Shown one piece after another: positions 17,410 through 25,630 of a stretch of DNA of 64,000 nt. The notes under the pieces are model-generated. The model worked only from the letters and a program-made list of their open reading frames with translations. It was not told the DNA's origin and ran no database searches. Position numbers and translations under genes: made by a program. Origin of the DNA: Panacibacter ginsenosidivorans (GTDB lineage Bacteria; Bacteroidota; Bacteroidia; Chitinophagales; Chitinophagaceae); contig NZ_CP042435.1 of the NCBI RefSeq assembly GCF_007971225.1, forward strand, positions 3,537,501-3,601,500. Reading direction: 5' to 3'. Within the stretch, counting starts at the first letter, position 1, and every line of letters begins with the position of its first letter.

Positions 17410-17916
17410 CTACTTGAGCATCTTTAAAAAGTTGCTCCAGAACCAGCTCTCTTCTGCTTTTATCATCATATCCATTGTCTTCTCTGCCTGGCCTGCAAAT
17501 TTTTTTATGTTGTCTACAGTTTCTGTAAAGGCTTTTACATCAGCATTGCGTTTATCACCTTCAATATCACTTAACTGGTTTAGCACTTTCAGCATAGGAT
17601 CCAGTTCTCGTTTTTTTCGCTGGTACATAATGCGTGTGGCTACTTTCCATATATCTTTTTCTGCGGTAAAATATTCTTTCCTGTCACCGGGTACAATTAC
17701 TTTATCCACTAATTGCCATTCCATCAGGTCACGTATATTCATATTGGCATTACCGCGGCTGATGCTTAGTTCTTCCATTATATCATCTGTGCTTAGCGGT
17801 TTGCTTGCTACAAGCAGTAAAGAATGAACCTGTGCCATGGTCCTGTTGATCCCCCATTGACTGCCAAGCACCCCCCAGCTATGTATAAATTGTTGTTTAG
17901 CTTCATTTAGTTTCAT
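17410..17916 (-). CDS. GbsR/MarR-type transcriptional regulator
   Basis: A 168-residue winged-helix protein: 'WGINRTMAQVHSLLLVASKPLSTDDIMEELSISRGNANMNIRDLMEWQLV' is the DNA-binding part, followed by 'VPGDRKEYFTAEKDIWKVATRIM' and a helical C-terminus. This is the GbsR-like branch of the MarR superfamily. It heads the row of genes leading to TIGR01777. A palindrome TTTCAA-6-TTGAAA (17945-17962) about 30 bases upstream is a candidate operator. Confidence 0.88.
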   Translation of the reverse strand: MKLNEAKQQFIHSWGVLGSQWGINRTMAQVHSLLLVASKPLSTDDIMEELSISRGNANMNIRDLMEWQLVDKVIVPGDRKEYFTAEKDIWKVATRIMYQRKKRELDPMLKVLNQLSDIEGDKRNADVKAFTETVDNIKKFAGQAEKTMDMMIKAEESWFWSNFLKMLK

Positions 17917-17944
17917 GGTGTAAAACTAAATTTGTTTTCTGAAT

Positions 17945-17962
17945 TTTCAAAATTTATTGAAA
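17945..17962. promoter_or_regulatory. Candidate operator upstream of the GbsR-type gene
   Basis: TTTCAA and TTGAAA separated by six bases form a two-fold symmetric site typical in size for a dimeric MarR-family regulator. No experiment or second copy supports it. Confidence 0.4.
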
Positions 17963-18067
17963 GTAAAATTTATAAGGCTTACGAATTCTATCGATAGCTA
18001 AATGTATTTTACTTGATTTTTAGAATAGCAATGCAATCAATAAAGCATTATCTACGATATAATGTTG

Positions 18068-18082
18068 AAGTGTGCGACGCAA
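18068..18082 (-). repeat. A'-type repeat core right of the VOC gene end
   Basis: AAGTGTGCGACGCAA followed by the outer flank GGAACGATGCCATAAAAAA. With the copy at 18649 it brackets the VOC gene, but the two ends face outward rather than inward. Confidence 0.8.
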
Positions 18083-18147
18083 GGAACGATGCCATAAAAA
18101 ACACAGCTGGTAGCAAAATTTCCCAATGAAATTAACTGATACGATTT

Positions 18148-18531
18148 TTATCCCATAGAATGTAAGGCCACTCTGTTTCCTTCGCTGTCTTTTATTAGCG
18201 CCCAAAAACCAAGACCGGGCGCTACAGCTGTTTTGTGTGTAAGAATCTGACCGCCTGCATCTGTTACCCTCCCGAGCACAACTTGCAGATCTGGCTGACA
18301 ATTCAGGTAAATTAAAGACCCGTTATCACAGGCTGTATAGAGGCCTGGATTATGCACAATAGCGCCGCCAACTTTTCCACCGGGAAAATCATATAACAAA
18401 AAGCCCATGCGGGCAGGCCCCATTGTGTTTTCAGGCATCTGGTAACTGAAGATAGTTTCGTAAAATTTTTTTGCTCTGTCAAAGTTATTTACTGGTATCT
18501 CGAACCAGTTAAGCGCATTACCAAGTTCCAT
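18148..18531 (-). CDS. VOC family protein (glyoxalase-like)
   Basis: A 127-residue protein with two betaalphabetabetabeta modules: 'WFEIPVNNFDRAKKFYETIFSY' at the start and 'GGQILTHKTAVAPGLGFWALIKDSEGNRVALHSM' at the end. The VOC superfamily includes glyoxalases, dioxygenases and resistance proteins. The metal ligands expected at the ends of the modules are not all obvious, so the reaction cannot be named. Confidence 0.88.
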   Translation of the reverse strand: MELGNALNWFEIPVNNFDRAKKFYETIFSYQMPENTMGPARMGFLLYDFPGGKVGGAIVHNPGLYTACDNGSLIYLNCQPDLQVVLGRVTDAGGQILTHKTAVAPGLGFWALIKDSEGNRVALHSMG

Positions 18532-18862
18532 AGTTGTAGTTTTAAGAAGATAAAGTAAAATATTTTATTTACGAAACTGCACTTATTGTGATGAATAAAG
18601 CAGGGATTTTTTTTGGTAACCAGGCTCCATTACTTTTAGTAACACCTGTTGCGTCGCACACTTTAGCGCTTTAATCTTTCTTCAGCAAAATATGCGTTAA
18701 TAAGATAATTCTAATTCTTTACTGTTGCAGGAAGGATAAAAAACATCCTAACAAAAAAATAATTAGATATAAAATGAAATTTTTTTTATGAGTTAATGTT
18801 ATTATTTGAAAAACATTTTTACCTTAACAACTTATATATAATTTTTAAAAAATTCCTCTCCC
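18532..18862. other. Divergent intergenic region
   Basis: It contains an A-type repeat core (18649-18663) with outer flank TTTTTTTTGGTAACCAGG and an AT-rich stretch before the histone-like gene. No further gene is visible. Confidence 0.5.
18649..18663 (+). repeat. A-type repeat core
   Basis: TTGCGTCGCACACTT. The outer flank includes TTTTTTTTGGTAACCAGG, which is the inverse of flanks on the right of copies at 9.1 and 28.8 kb (TTACCAAAAAA). Confidence 0.8.
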
Positions 18863-19270
18863 ATGGCAAAAGCAAATAAAAAGAAAGCCGCTAAAAAGGC
18901 AGCCCCTAAGAAAGTTGCAAAGAAGGCCGCTAAAAAAGCTGCTCCTAAAAAAGCAGTAAAGAAAGCAGCTCCTAAAAAGGCGGCAAAGAAAGCTGCTCCT
19001 AAAAAAGCAGTAAAGAAGGCAGCTCCTAAAAAGGCGGCAAAGAAAGCTGCTCCTAAAAAAGCAGTAAAGAAAGCAGCTCCTAAAAAAGCAGCTCCGAAAA
19101 AAGCTGCACCGAAAAAAGCTGCACCGAAAAAAGCTGCACCAAAAAAAGCAATAAAAAAAGCAGCTCCTAAAAAAGCCAAACCTGCTCCGGCACCAGCACC
19201 GGTAGTTGTTGAAACTCCTGCTGAACCGGTTGCTGCTCCTGCAGAAGGAGGGGAGTCTACTCAATCTTAA
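18863..19270 (+). CDS. Histone H1-like lysine/alanine/proline-rich protein
   Basis: A 135-residue, very basic protein made mostly of 'KKAAPKKAV' and 'KKAAPKKAA' units up to about residue 107, then a short acidic tail with 'PAPAPAPVVVETPAEP'. It resembles the tails of eukaryotic H1 and bacterial H1-like or AlgP-like proteins, which bind and compact DNA non-specifically. There is no folded domain. The DNA repeats with a period of about 54 bases, so length variation by slippage is likely. A strong terminator follows. Confidence 0.8.
   Translation: MAKANKKKAAKKAAPKKVAKKAAKKAAPKKAVKKAAPKKAAKKAAPKKAVKKAAPKKAAKKAAPKKAVKKAAPKKAAPKKAAPKKAAPKKAAPKKAIKKAAPKKAKPAPAPAPVVVETPAEPVAAPAEGGESTQS
18935..19175 (+). 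repeat. In-frame tandem repeat within the histone-like gene
   Basis: The 18-residue unit KKAAPKKAVKKAAPKKAA recurs about three times, followed by five short AAPKK units. The DNA copies are near-identical (GCTCCTAAAAAAGCAGTAAA). Confidence 0.85.
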
Positions 19271-19293
19271 CTGAATATTTATAATTAATTAGG

Positions 19294-19326
19294 AAAGCTG
19301 TGACCACATATGTCACAGCTTTTTTA
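19294..19326 (+). terminator. Rho-independent terminator of the histone-like gene
   Basis: AAAGCTGTGAC (19294-19304) pairs with GTCACAGCTTT (19312-19322), followed by a T run. Confidence 0.9.
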
Positions 19327-19476
19327 TGCGTATACCAAAATATTTTTTAGTGCAGGCTGAGATATTTATATCATAAACTATTAAGGTTATCGCAGCAGAT
19401 TAAAAATATATAACTGTAAAAATGGCCACCTGTAATAGGAATATTATCTTCGAAATATCAACCAAAACTAAACCTC

Positions 19477-19956
19477 ATGAGCCAACAGGAGAATTTCTTC
19501 GGTAACCCGGAATCTTTTCAACAAGAAACAATGTTTGCAACAGAAAGTGCATCGGTAGGCCAACGATTCATAAATTATTTTATCGATCTGATTATGTTTT
19601 TTATTGTTATTGCGGGGATATCAGTAATAATACAAATTCTTTTTGCAGTCGCAGGAGTTACTTATGAAGATGCTGGCAACGATACATTATCAGGAAATCA
19701 ATTATTCAATTATCTTATCTCTTATTCTATCTATGTAATTTTCTATACTTTTTGTGAAGGCGCTTCAGGAGGTCGTACTATAGGAAAATTGGTAACAAGA
19801 ACAAAGGCGGTAAGAGAAGATGAAACTGCTATAACATGCAAAGATGCTTTTATGCGTAGTTTGTGCCGTATCGTTCCTTTCGATGTACTTAGTGCTTTTA
19901 GTGGTTATCCGTGGCATGATAAATGGACGAATACAAAAGTTATACGAAACAACTAA
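19477..19956 (+). CDS. RDD family membrane protein
   Basis: A 159-residue protein with three hydrophobic segments. The RDD core is visible as 'SVGQRFINYFIDLIMFF' (R and D conserved) and 'GGRTIGKLVTRTKAVREDE' after the second segment. RDD proteins are small membrane proteins; some are Na+/H+ antiporters, but most are uncharacterised. It appears to be monocistronic. Confidence 0.88.
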   Translation: MSQQENFFGNPESFQQETMFATESASVGQRFINYFIDLIMFFIVIAGISVIIQILFAVAGVTYEDAGNDTLSGNQLFNYLISYSIYVIFYTFCEGASGGRTIGKLVTRTKAVREDETAITCKDAFMRSLCRIVPFDVLSAFSGYPWHDKWTNTKVIRNN

Positions 19957-20002
19957 GATTCACAACCATTTTTAAATAAAGAGATAGGTAACTATAATCT
20001 TA

Positions 20003-20926
20003 TTATCTTAAAAGATCACAAGGTTTCAAACCTGTATGTTTTTTAAATGCTGCAGAAAAATGTGAGATGGACGAATAGCCAAGCAGGGCAGAAACATCAG
20101 TAACGCTCAAGCCTTTTTCGTATAATAGATATTTGGCATGCTCCATGCGTTGTTGCTGATAGAAATCAAATATGGTTGTGCCAAATACTTCTTTAAAGCC
20201 TTTCTTTAAGTAACATTCATTCATGGCAACCTTTCGGCTCAACTCCTTAATGGTGATGGGGTCGCCTATATGCTGCAATAAAATTTCTCTTGCCAAATAG
20301 ATACGGTCACGGCCTGCTTCATCTGCAAGAAATTTACAGGTAAAACCATCTTCTTTTTCATCTACCAAACATTCAAGACTATACAACAGTAATTCATGTA
20401 CTTTGGCATTCACAAAAATATTTTCAAGCGATCCACTGTAACTATGATTTAATAAACCATCAAGACTCCTGCGTTTGCGGCTACAGATTGGAAATATCTT
20501 CGTAAAAGAATTAGGGTGTTTAAATGCCAGTACTTCATCTTTCCTGTTGCTAAGCTTTACATTATGTACAAACTGGTGCAGGAAAGTAGAAGAGAAATGA
20601 AAAGAAAAAACATCTATTGTATCATGTTTTCCACTGCAGTTATTGGTAGGTAATTCACTGCATTCGGAACAATTTCTTTCAAAACAATATTTATTGCCAC
20701 TTATGCAGAAGCGAAGTTCAAGAAAATTTTCTTCTGCCCTTTTTGGATTATAATGATATACAAGCATGCCTGTATCATCGCTTTGCCACTTCTGTTGCGG
20801 ATAATACCTGCGTATAACATATTGAATTGAACCGGGAATATGTTGCTCTTTCATGTGTAAGAGATTCATTACCGGATCAATTGTATTACGGTGTGCTACC
20901 TTTAATATGTCTAAAGCCTGTAACAT
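20003..20926 (-). CDS. AraC-family transcriptional regulator
   Basis: A 307-residue regulator with a C-terminal pair of helix-turn-helix motifs ('ITIKELSRKVAMNECYLKKGFKEVFGTTIFDFYQQQRM' and 'VTDVSALLGYSSISHFSAAFKKHTGLKPCDLLR' patterns). The N-terminal 190 residues are a non-standard sensor region with a short Cys-rich stretch ('CFERNCSECSELPTNNC') that could bind a metal or form disulfides. It is transcribed away from the kinase-fusion gene at 21.0 kb, so that gene and its MurU-like neighbour are candidate targets. Confidence 0.88.
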   Translation of the reverse strand: MLQALDILKVAHRNTIDPVMNLLHMKEQHIPGSIQYVIRRYYPQQKWQSDDTGMLVYHYNPKRAEENFLELRFCISGNKYCFERNCSECSELPTNNCSGKHDTIDVFSFHFSSTFLHQFVHNVKLSNRKDEVLAFKHPNSFTKIFPICSRKRRSLDGLLNHSYSGSLENIFVNAKVHELLLYSLECLVDEKEDGFTCKFLADEAGRDRIYLAREILLQHIGDPITIKELSRKVAMNECYLKKGFKEVFGTTIFDFYQQQRMEHAKYLLYEKGLSVTDVSALLGYSSISHFSAAFKKHTGLKPCDLLR

Positions 20927-21028
20927 CAGGCTGCAAATTTAATGTATCTACACTTAATTTAAACGTTAAGGTTTGTCATGCTGTTGTAAAACAAATAATC
21001 GTCTATTTTTACCGCCAAACTTTTGTGC

Positions 21029-22480
21029 ATGGATGCTACGGTGCAAACAATAGAAAAATTATTTCAGCAGCATTTTGGAAGACAATACAGCGAATTAACC
21101 AAACTACCGCAAAGTGGCAGCGATAGAATTTATTTTCGTATTCTTGATGATGATATTTCTTACATAGCCACTTTTGGTTTAAACGTAAAAGAGAATAGCA
21201 CATTTGTAAACTTCAGCGGGCATTTTAAAAAGCAAGGTTTGCCTGTTCCTAAAATATTTGCTGTAAATGAAGAATACACTGCTTATATACAACAGGATCT
21301 TGGCAACGAATCTTTGTTGAACAAACTTGAGCAACATGGGCATAATGATTATGTGTACAGCCTGTTTTGCAAAAGCCTCGAACAACTTGCCAATATCCAG
21401 ATCAAAGGACATGCAGACTTAAATTACGATTGGTGCCTTACAGCCAAAGAGTTCGGCAAACAGGCAATTCTAAGTGATCTGCTTTATTTCAAATACTACT
21501 TTCTTGATACACTTCGCCTGCCTTACGATAAACAAGCAATGCTCGACGACTTTGACGCATTAAGTATTTACTTAACTAAAACAGAATATAAATATTTTAT
21601 GTTCAGGGATTTTCAGAGCAGGAACATCATAGTAAATAATGACGAAGTTTTTTTTATAGATTACCAGGGTGGTATGCAGGGCGCATTACAATATGATGTT
21701 GCAAGTCTTCTGTGGCAGGCAAAAGCAGAGCTAAGCAATGAATGGAAAAACAGTTTACTCAATTTTTACATGAATAAAATTGATGCTCTTTTAGAGAAAC
21801 CTGTTGATAGAAATATTTTTATCAGCCAGTTCAATGGATATGTTTTGATTCGTTTGTTGCAAGTACTCGGCGCTTATGGTTTTCGTGGTTTGTTTGAACG
21901 CAAAGCACATTTTTTAGCAAGTATTCCGCTGGCTTTGAAAAATCTAAAATATTTTTTACAAGATCAACCTATGGGGCTTGTGCTGCCAGAGTTTGACAGG
22001 ATGCTAAATATAATTGTCAGCGATGAGATCATTGAGCATTTTCAGCCAATGCAGGCAAATGAAAACACACCGCTTGTTGTAAAAGTCAAAAGCTTTTCTT
22101 ACAAAAAAAGTATTCCCGAAGATACGAGTGGCAATGGCGGTGGTTTTGTTTTTGATTGTCGCGGTATCTTAAATCCCGGTCGTTTTGCGCAGTACAAAAC
22201 TATTACCGGCAAGGATAAAGCAGTTATTGATTTTCTTGAACAGCAAACCAAAATGAACGATTTTCTCAACAGCGTTTTTGACATTGTTGATATTTCAGTT
22301 GAAGATTATATTAAGAGAGATTTTGAAAGCCTTTCCATCAATTTTGGGTGCACCGGCGGTCAGCATAGAAGCGTTTATGCAGCCGAGCAAACTGCAAGAC
22401 ATTTAAAGAATAAGTACAAAGTAAAAGTGGAGTTGGAGCATTGCAATGAAGCCAATTGGGTAAAAGAAATAAAAGTATAA
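21029..22480 (+). CDS. APH-type sugar kinase fused to a RapZ C-terminal-like domain
   Basis: A 483-residue two-domain protein. Residues 1-330 are an aminoglycoside-phosphotransferase/choline-kinase fold, with 'LPQSGSDRIYFRI', 'YIQQDLGNESLL', Brenner motif 'FRDFQSRNIIV' and 'FIDYQGGMQGALQYDVASLLW'. Residues about 360-480 match the RapZ (YvcJ) C-terminal domain: 'GGGFVFDCRGILNPG', 'NFGCTGGQHRSVYAAEQTA' and a closing 'H' region. In E. coli that domain senses glucosamine-6-phosphate. The kinase half resembles AmgK, which phosphorylates MurNAc or GlcNAc. The MurU-like gene follows 100 bases downstream. I start at ATG 21029 rather than TTG 21023. Confidence 0.88.
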   Translation: MDATVQTIEKLFQQHFGRQYSELTKLPQSGSDRIYFRILDDDISYIATFGLNVKENSTFVNFSGHFKKQGLPVPKIFAVNEEYTAYIQQDLGNESLLNKLEQHGHNDYVYSLFCKSLEQLANIQIKGHADLNYDWCLTAKEFGKQAILSDLLYFKYYFLDTLRLPYDKQAMLDDFDALSIYLTKTEYKYFMFRDFQSRNIIVNNDEVFFIDYQGGMQGALQYDVASLLWQAKAELSNEWKNSLLNFYMNKIDALLEKPVDRNIFISQFNGYVLIRLLQVLGAYGFRGLFERKAHFLASIPLALKNLKYFLQDQPMGLVLPEFDRMLNIIVSDEIIEHFQPMQANENTPLVVKVKSFSYKKSIPEDTSGNGGGFVFDCRGILNPGRFAQYKTITGKDKAVIDFLEQQTKMNDFLNSVFDIVDISVEDYIKRDFESLSINFGCTGGQHRSVYAAEQTARHLKNKYKVKVELEHCNEANWVKEIKV

Positions 22481-22519
22481 GATTATGAACCTATCTGCGG
22501 AACAAGTATGACGCTTTTC

Positions 22520-22538
22520 TTGCGTCGCACGCTTGTAC
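22520..22538 (+). repeat. A-type repeat core left of the MurU-like gene
   Basis: TTGCGTCGCACGCTTGTAC, a full A end. It faces an A' end at 23321-23337 across one gene. Confidence 0.85.
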
Positions 22539-22579
22539 TTAAGTAATTCAATTCAGCAAAGCACAGTAAAAATATTTTC

Positions 22580-23296
22580 ATGAAAGGCATGATTCTCGCG
22601 GCAGGACTTGGCACGCGCTTAAAACCCTGGACAGACAAGCATCCCAAAGCATTGGCAATAGTAAACAGTAAAAGTTTATTACAACGCAATGTTGAATACC
22701 TGCAGCAAAATAATATATATGACGTAATTGTAAACGTGCATCATTTTGCAGACCAGATCATTAATGCAATCGAAGAAAACAAAGGCTGGGGCAGCAACAT
22801 AATTATCAGCGATGAAACAGATGTTGTATTAGAAACCGGTGGTGGTTTAAAAAAAGCCGGGCCATATTTAAAAGATTCAAAGTCTTTCGTTCTAATAAAC
22901 TGCGATATTTTAACCGATCTTGATCTTTCAAAGCTTACCAACTATCATAATCAACAGGATTCTTTAGCAACATTGGCTGTAACAAACAGGAAAACTTCCC
23001 GCTACTTTTTATTTAATGATAATGGTGAATTATGTGGCTGGCGTAATACAACAACCGGTGAAGAAAGAATCTCAAAATCCGCAGATTCATATTATCAAAA
23101 AGCTTTTAGTGGCATTCATGTATTGAGCAATAGAATATTTGATGTAATGCAGCAGCAGGGAAAATTTTCTATGGTTGATGTTTACTTATCGTTGGCTGCA
23201 ACAGAAACCATCAAATGTTTTGATCATTCTGAAAGTAAATTCATCGATGTTGGCAAACCCGAAAGCATTCTAAAAGCTGAAGAACTGTTTGCATAA
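22580..23296 (+). CDS. Sugar-1-phosphate nucleotidyltransferase (MurU-like)
   Basis: A 238-residue NTP-transferase with the nucleotide-binding loop 'ILAAGLGTRLKPWTDKHPKAL' (residues 5-25), 'VNVHHFADQI', 'LETGGGLKKAGP' and the metal-binding Asp in 'LINCDILTDLD'. The closest named family by these motifs is MurU/GlmU-like (MurNAc-1-phosphate uridylyltransferase), although mannose-1-P guanylyltransferases are similar. Its place right after an AmgK-like kinase fits the AmgK-MurU cell-wall-recycling pair, which makes UDP-MurNAc directly from recycled MurNAc. Confidence 0.85.
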   Translation: MKGMILAAGLGTRLKPWTDKHPKALAIVNSKSLLQRNVEYLQQNNIYDVIVNVHHFADQIINAIEENKGWGSNIIISDETDVVLETGGGLKKAGPYLKDSKSFVLINCDILTDLDLSKLTNYHNQQDSLATLAVTNRKTSRYFLFNDNGELCGWRNTTTGEERISKSADSYYQKAFSGIHVLSNRIFDVMQQQGKFSMVDVYLSLAATETIKCFDHSESKFIDVGKPESILKAEELFA

Positions 23297-23320
23297 CTGT
23301 CGCCATAAGTTGTACAGATA

Positions 23321-23337
23321 AAGTGATTGCGACGCAA
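23321..23337 (-). repeat. A'-type repeat core right of the MurU-like gene
   Basis: AAGTGATTGCGACGCAA, a slightly diverged A' end with outer flank CGAAGACGCCATGAAAA and further out CCGGTATCAAAAAATC. Confidence 0.75.
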
Positions 23338-23428
23338 CGAAGACGCCATGAAAAGCAAATGCCGGTATCAAAAAATCATAACAATTTCAACAAACAACCA
23401 GCATAAAAATTATCATTTTATTACACAG

Positions 23429-23471
23429 AGCCGTCTCCTCTCCTTAAGGAGAGAGGAAAGAGAGGTGAGGT
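23429..23471. repeat. Second palindromic intergenic motif
   Basis: CTCTCCTTAAGGAGAG-type perfect palindrome (23439-23454) inside a purine/pyrimidine-asymmetric tract ending GAGAGGTGAGG. Similar CTCTCC..GGAGAG...GGTGAGG sequences are common intergenic repeats in Bacteroidota as far as I recall. Only one copy is in this window. Confidence 0.5.
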
Positions 23472-23474
23472 AAA

Positions 23475-23507
23475 TTTGGAAGCTATTTATTATTTCCATT
23501 ACATTTG
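23475..23507 (+). promoter_or_regulatory. Promoter of the rimP-nusA-infB group
   Basis: TTTG (23475-23478), 21 bases, then TACATTTG (23500-23507): an ideal Bacteroidota promoter. Transcription should start near 23513, upstream of the leader hairpin. Confidence 0.75.
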
Positions 23508-23526
23508 CAATCGGAAATAAAACGGA

Positions 23527-23558
23527 AGAAGGGAACGAAATCGTTCCCTTCTCTTTTT
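23527..23558 (+). terminator. Terminator-like hairpin in the rimP leader
   Basis: AGAAGGGAACGA (23527-23538) pairs perfectly with TCGTTCCCTTCT (23541-23552), then CTTTTTAT. It lies between the promoter and the rimP start codon at 23564, so it would be transcribed as part of the rimP leader. Confidence 0.7.
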
Positions 23559-23563
23559 ATCAT

Positions 23564-24034
23564 ATGGCAACAGATACACTTATAAAGGAACTTGAGCGGC
23601 TTACAGACGAGGTTTTGGCACCGGAACCTGAGTATTTCAGGGTGAATGTGAAGATAAAGCCTACCAATAATGTTAAAGTCTTTATAGATGGCGATAAAGG
23701 CGTATCTATAGAAAAATGTGTGCAGTTCAATCGCAAGCTGTACAAGATACTAGAAGAAAAAGCATTATTCCCGGATGGAGATTTTTCTTTGGAGGTTTCT
23801 TCACCGGGTGTTGATGAGCCCTTGAAAATGCACCGGCAGTACAATAAGAATATCGGTCGTTTTGTTGAAGTTATTTTTATTGACGGTAGCAAAAAAGAAG
23901 GCAAGCTTTTACAGGTAGCAGAAGCAGACATTATTTTAGAGTTAACTACTGGGAAAGGTAAAAAAGCAGCAATCCAGCAATTGGTTATACCATTTAATAA
24001 TATAAAAACAACAACAGTTCAAATCAAATTCTAA
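23564..24034 (+). CDS. rimP: Ribosome maturation factor RimP
   Basis: A 156-residue protein required for 30S subunit maturation. Two-domain layout: N-terminal alpha-beta domain with 'VKIKPTNNVKVFIDGDKGVSIEKCVQFNRKL' and 'FSLEVSSPGVDEPLKMHRQY' patterns (the 'EVSSPG..PL' block is diagnostic), then an SH3-like C-terminal domain. It heads the conserved rimP-nusA-infB order. Its leader holds a terminator-like hairpin. Confidence 0.95.
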   Translation: MATDTLIKELERLTDEVLAPEPEYFRVNVKIKPTNNVKVFIDGDKGVSIEKCVQFNRKLYKILEEKALFPDGDFSLEVSSPGVDEPLKMHRQYNKNIGRFVEVIFIDGSKKEGKLLQVAEADIILELTTGKGKKAAIQQLVIPFNNIKTTTVQIKF

Positions 24035-24082
24035 TTCTTACGAATTTCGCTATGTGGAATTCGTATCAAAACATTTCGAGCT

Positions 24083-25333
24083 ATGGCTAGTATAAACCTG
24101 ATTGACGCATTCCAGGAATTTAAAGATGCGGAAAATATAGACCGCCCAACGTTGATGAAAGTGGTGGAAGATGTGTTCAAAACCTTACTTCGTAAAAGAT
24201 TCGGAAGCGATGAAAATTTTGACGTGATCGTAAATGCTGAAAAAGGTGACCTTGAAATGATCCGTCGCCGCATGATCGTAGAAGATGGCGAAGTAATGGA
24301 TCCGCTTGCAGAAATTGGTTATACAGATGCTACGAAAATAGAACCAGACTTTGAAGTGGGTGAGGAATTATATGAGGAAATGGATATTATGGATTTCGGT
24401 CGCCGCGCCATTCTTGCTGCAAAGCAAACATTGGCAAGCCGCATCGGCGATCTTAAAAAGAATGTGCTGGTTAAGAAATACAGCGATAGGATTGGTGAAA
24501 TAATTACTGCAGAAGTTTATCAGGTTTGGAAAAAAGAAGTGTTATTGCTTGATGAAGAAAGTAATGAACTCATTCTTCCCAAATCTGAACAAATTCCACA
24601 GGATTATTTCAAAAAGGGCGAGAACATTCGTGCAGTTGTGCGCCGTGTAGATATGAAAAATAATTCACCGGTTATCATTCTAAGCCGCACCAGTCCTGAT
24701 TTTCTGGCTAAATTATTGGAGATAGAAGTTCCGGAGATATTTGATGGTTTGATAACCATTCGTAAAATTGTTCGTGAGCCCGGTGAAAGGGCAAAAGTTG
24801 CCGTAGAAAGTTTTGATGACAGGATTGATCCGGTAGGTGCCTGCGTTGGTATGAAAGGTAGCCGTATCCATGGAATTGTTCGTGAATTGAAAAACGAAAA
24901 CATTGATGTAATCAACTATACCACTAATATTCAGTTGCTGATCCAGCGTTCATTAACGCCGTCAAAGATCAGCTACATGGATCTCGATAATGAAAAGAAA
25001 CATGCTGATGTTTATTTAAAAGCAGACCAGGTTTCTTTGGCAATTGGCCGCCGTGGTGTAAATATTAAACTTGCATGTGAGTTAACAGGTTATGATATCG
25101 ATGTATTCCGCGAAAACGAAGGTGAAGAAGAAGAAGAATTTGATATTGACCTGGAAGAATTCTCAGATGAAATTGAGCCTTGGATAATTGATGAATTGAA
25201 ACGTGTTGGTTGCGATACTGCCCGCAGCGTATTGAAACTAACACCAGAAGAAATGGAAAGAAGAACCGATCTTGAAAAAGAAACAATACTTGAGATCAGG
25301 AGAATCTTACAGGAAGAATTTGAAAAAGAATAG
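24083..25333 (+). CDS. nusA: Transcription termination/antitermination factor NusA
   Basis: A 416-residue RNA-polymerase-binding factor. The N-terminal polymerase-binding domain occupies about residues 1-130, the S1 domain about 132-200 ('GEIITAEVYQVWKKEVLLL'), and two KH domains follow ('DPVGACVGMKGSRIHGIVREL', 'QVSLAIGRRGVNIKLACELTGYDIDV'). The end is acidic ('GEEEEEFDIDLEEFSDEI') with a short helix-hairpin-helix-like tail. It lacks the repeated C-terminal AR domains of E. coli NusA, as is usual outside Proteobacteria. It follows rimP by 48 bases. Confidence 0.96.
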   Translation: MASINLIDAFQEFKDAENIDRPTLMKVVEDVFKTLLRKRFGSDENFDVIVNAEKGDLEMIRRRMIVEDGEVMDPLAEIGYTDATKIEPDFEVGEELYEEMDIMDFGRRAILAAKQTLASRIGDLKKNVLVKKYSDRIGEIITAEVYQVWKKEVLLLDEESNELILPKSEQIPQDYFKKGENIRAVVRRVDMKNNSPVIILSRTSPDFLAKLLEIEVPEIFDGLITIRKIVREPGERAKVAVESFDDRIDPVGACVGMKGSRIHGIVRELKNENIDVINYTTNIQLLIQRSLTPSKISYMDLDNEKKHADVYLKADQVSLAIGRRGVNIKLACELTGYDIDVFRENEGEEEEEFDIDLEEFSDEIEPWIIDELKRVGCDTARSVLKLTPEEMERRTDLEKETILEIRRILQEEFEKE

Positions 25334-25381
25334 TAAGGAAGATTTTTGTGGGTCGGCTGTAGTGTTGCTATAGAACATTTC

Positions 25382-25396
25382 TTGCGTCGCACACTT
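25382..25396 (+). repeat. A-type repeat core between nusA and infB
   Basis: TTGCGTCGCACACTT, with no clear inverted partner nearby. It sits inside what should be one transcript, showing that the repeat is tolerated within an operon. Confidence 0.75.
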
Positions 25397-25630
25397 CAGC
25401 AGATAGATCTTTGTTCAACAATTCTTACGTAACAGGTACATTGGTATAGTACCTTTGGTACATTTACATGAAAAAGAAAAACATAATAATTGTTCGTTGC
25501 CTTTTTTTAACCCTTCATCAATAAGAATTTATTCACTTGATGTTGTATCAGAAGGGTTACTAAATAAGGTAACGGAGAATTAAGAATCTGATGTCTGTAT
25601 AAAATGCAGGCTAAATATTAATAATACTGA

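Noticed and set aside
18832-19264. Two minus-strand open frames (Phe/Gly/Ala-rich and Cys/Phe/Arg-rich) opposite the histone-like gene
   Set aside because: They are mirror images of the tandem repeat on the plus strand. Low-complexity translation, no start context, and the plus-strand gene has a promoter-like region and a terminator.
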